Source: Aequorivita vitellina | GTDB lineage: Bacteria > Bacteroidota > Bacteroidia > Flavobacteriales > Flavobacteriaceae | Assembly: GCF_022008365.1 (NCBI RefSeq) | Contig: NZ_JAIRBA010000011.1 | Location: forward strand, 42,116 to 106,115 | Direction: 5' to 3' | DNA: 64,000 nucleotides | In this document: piece after piece, positions 63,499-64,000 of the stretch | Position numbering within the stretch: position 1 is the stretch's first letter | Layout of the letters: every line of letters begins with the position of its first letter | Made by a program: the position numbers and the translations under genes | Notes under the pieces: generated by a model | Told to the model about the DNA's origin: nothing | The model's input: only the letters and a program-made list of their open reading frames with translations | Databases searched by the model: none

Positions 63499-63512
63499 AC
63501 ATTTGAACTAAA
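63499..63512 (+). repeat. 14-bp direct repeat flanking the restriction-modification pair (right copy)
   Basis: Identical to 60731-60744 (ACATTTGAACTAAA). Just upstream, AAAAGAG, TGTCTT and CAACGCT also repeat the left flank with small changes. Confidence 0.6.
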
Positions 63513-63561
63513 TAACAAACATCGGAAAACCAAGCTGAACGTGAAAAGCACTAATTACAAC

Positions 63562-63735
63562 GTGTATAAAACATAGCTATTATAGGCTTTCCGAGAGGTT
63601 TTTGTATATTTACAAGGTACGCCAAATTTTTTATTTGGTTATATTTATAAAAGAAAATTAAACATAAAAATAAAAAATTCGGCTCGTGCTAAATCCGAAA
63701 AGTTAGCGTCTATTTATACGCTACGTTTCATACAC
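63562..63735. repeat. 174-bp noncoding element with inverted ends
   Basis: GTGTATAAAAC (63562-63572) and GTTTCATACAC (63725-63735) are inverted with 10 of 11 matches. Inside are three perfect hairpins: CCAAAT/ATTTGG (63622-63638), TTCGG/CCGAA (63678-63699) and TAGCGT/ACGCTA (63704-63723). No gene. It may be a mobile or cassette-associated element (MITE-like), or a structured RNA. Confidence 0.5.
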
Positions 63736-63909
63736 AAGACCGTTTTTAGAATATAAGCGCATTTGTGAGAATCGGTGAAATTGATGATAAAGTTTATAGC
63801 TGAATAAATATAAAAACCAAAAAATGAGCCATGTACTTGACTTTCGGGGTCCGTTTGTTGTATCTTGTGTCAATATTGTTCTTCCATACTCATATTTCTA
63901 TTCCAAAAT

Positions 63910-63986
63910 GGCGACTCAAAGCCGACTTAATGCCGATAAAATGCCGACGTAATGCCGACTCCTAGCCGACTCAATGCCGACTCTAC
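63910..63986. repeat. Seven tandem 11-bp repeats, consensus GCCGACTCAAT
   Basis: Seven consecutive 11-mers start with GCCGA or a one-base variant: 63910, 63921, 63932, 63943, 63954, 63965 and 63976. The first six bases are nearly fixed and the last five vary. The 11-bp period is not a codon multiple, so a coding role is unlikely. The array stops 14 bp before the window edge. Confidence 0.85.
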
Positions 63987-64000
63987 TCCATAGATACTCC

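Noticed and set aside
63413..64000. CRISPR array at the right end
   Set aside because: The 11-bp units have no spacers and are far shorter than CRISPR repeats; no cas gene is present.
1..64000. tRNA, rRNA, insertion sequences and prophage
   Set aside because: Looked for conserved tRNA arms, rRNA segments, transposase motifs and phage structural genes by eye; none found. A tRNAscan or ISfinder run would be decisive.

Overview
The window is chromosomal DNA from a bacterium of the Bacteroidota, most likely the family Flavobacteriaceae. The evidence is the LpxC-FabZ fusion, type IX secretion parts (PorX, PorQ, a protein with a type A sorting tail), a TonB-dependent receptor with a carboxypeptidase-like N-terminal domain, 6S RNA between rny and zapA, many small lipoproteins, AT-rich spacers and promoters of the TAnnTTTG type. 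The genus cannot be fixed from the sequence alone. No tRNA, rRNA, CRISPR array, insertion sequence or prophage was recognised.

Layout. 1-4.1 kb (minus strand): lipid A genes lpxD, lpxC/fabZ and lpxA (cut by the left edge), preceded by an HD phosphohydrolase. 4.2-9.8 kb (plus): porX, tsaE, two tandem copies of an overlapping lipoprotein/membrane-protein gene pair, an alanine-dehydrogenase-like gene and a small membrane-anchored protein. 9.8-17.5 kb: proline dehydrogenase divergent from aroB, a DJ-1/PfpI protein, YihY, DinB, an Lrp regulator, an M14 peptidase and an XRE regulator. 17.6-28.6 kb (minus): hybrid histidine kinase, mscL, cmk, porQ, lon, a three-unit lipoprotein, an MFS transporter and a lipoprotein M48 peptidase. 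28.8-38.3 kb: a lipoprotein with two msrB genes, lipoamide dehydrogenase, aroQ, two small outer-membrane barrels, xerD, an aldo/keto reductase, rny, 6S RNA, zapA and a coiled-coil gene. 38.4-60.4 kb: M23 peptidase with a TonB-dependent receptor, cysteine desulfurase, surface lipoproteins, a sorting-tail protein, ornithine aminotransferase, a PAS kinase with its receiver, rlmD with two envelope proteins, RNA and small-molecule methyltransferases, a ZIP transporter and a Pif1/RecQ-like helicase.

60.4-64 kb is the accessory end. A type II restriction-modification pair (Dcm-like 5-methylcytosine methyltransferase plus MvaI/BcnI-family endonuclease) lies between spacers that share short repeats. 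It is followed by a 174-bp element with inverted ends and seven tandem 11-bp repeats.

How the genes fit together: lipid A synthesis, T9SS control (porX) and T9SS assembly (porQ) form an envelope theme. aroB and aroQ give steps two and three of the shikimate pathway. Ornithine aminotransferase and proline dehydrogenase feed glutamate. The most unusual core-region feature is the duplicated overlapping gene pair at 6.5-8.1 kb. The best accessory leads are the restriction-modification cassette and the repeats beside it.
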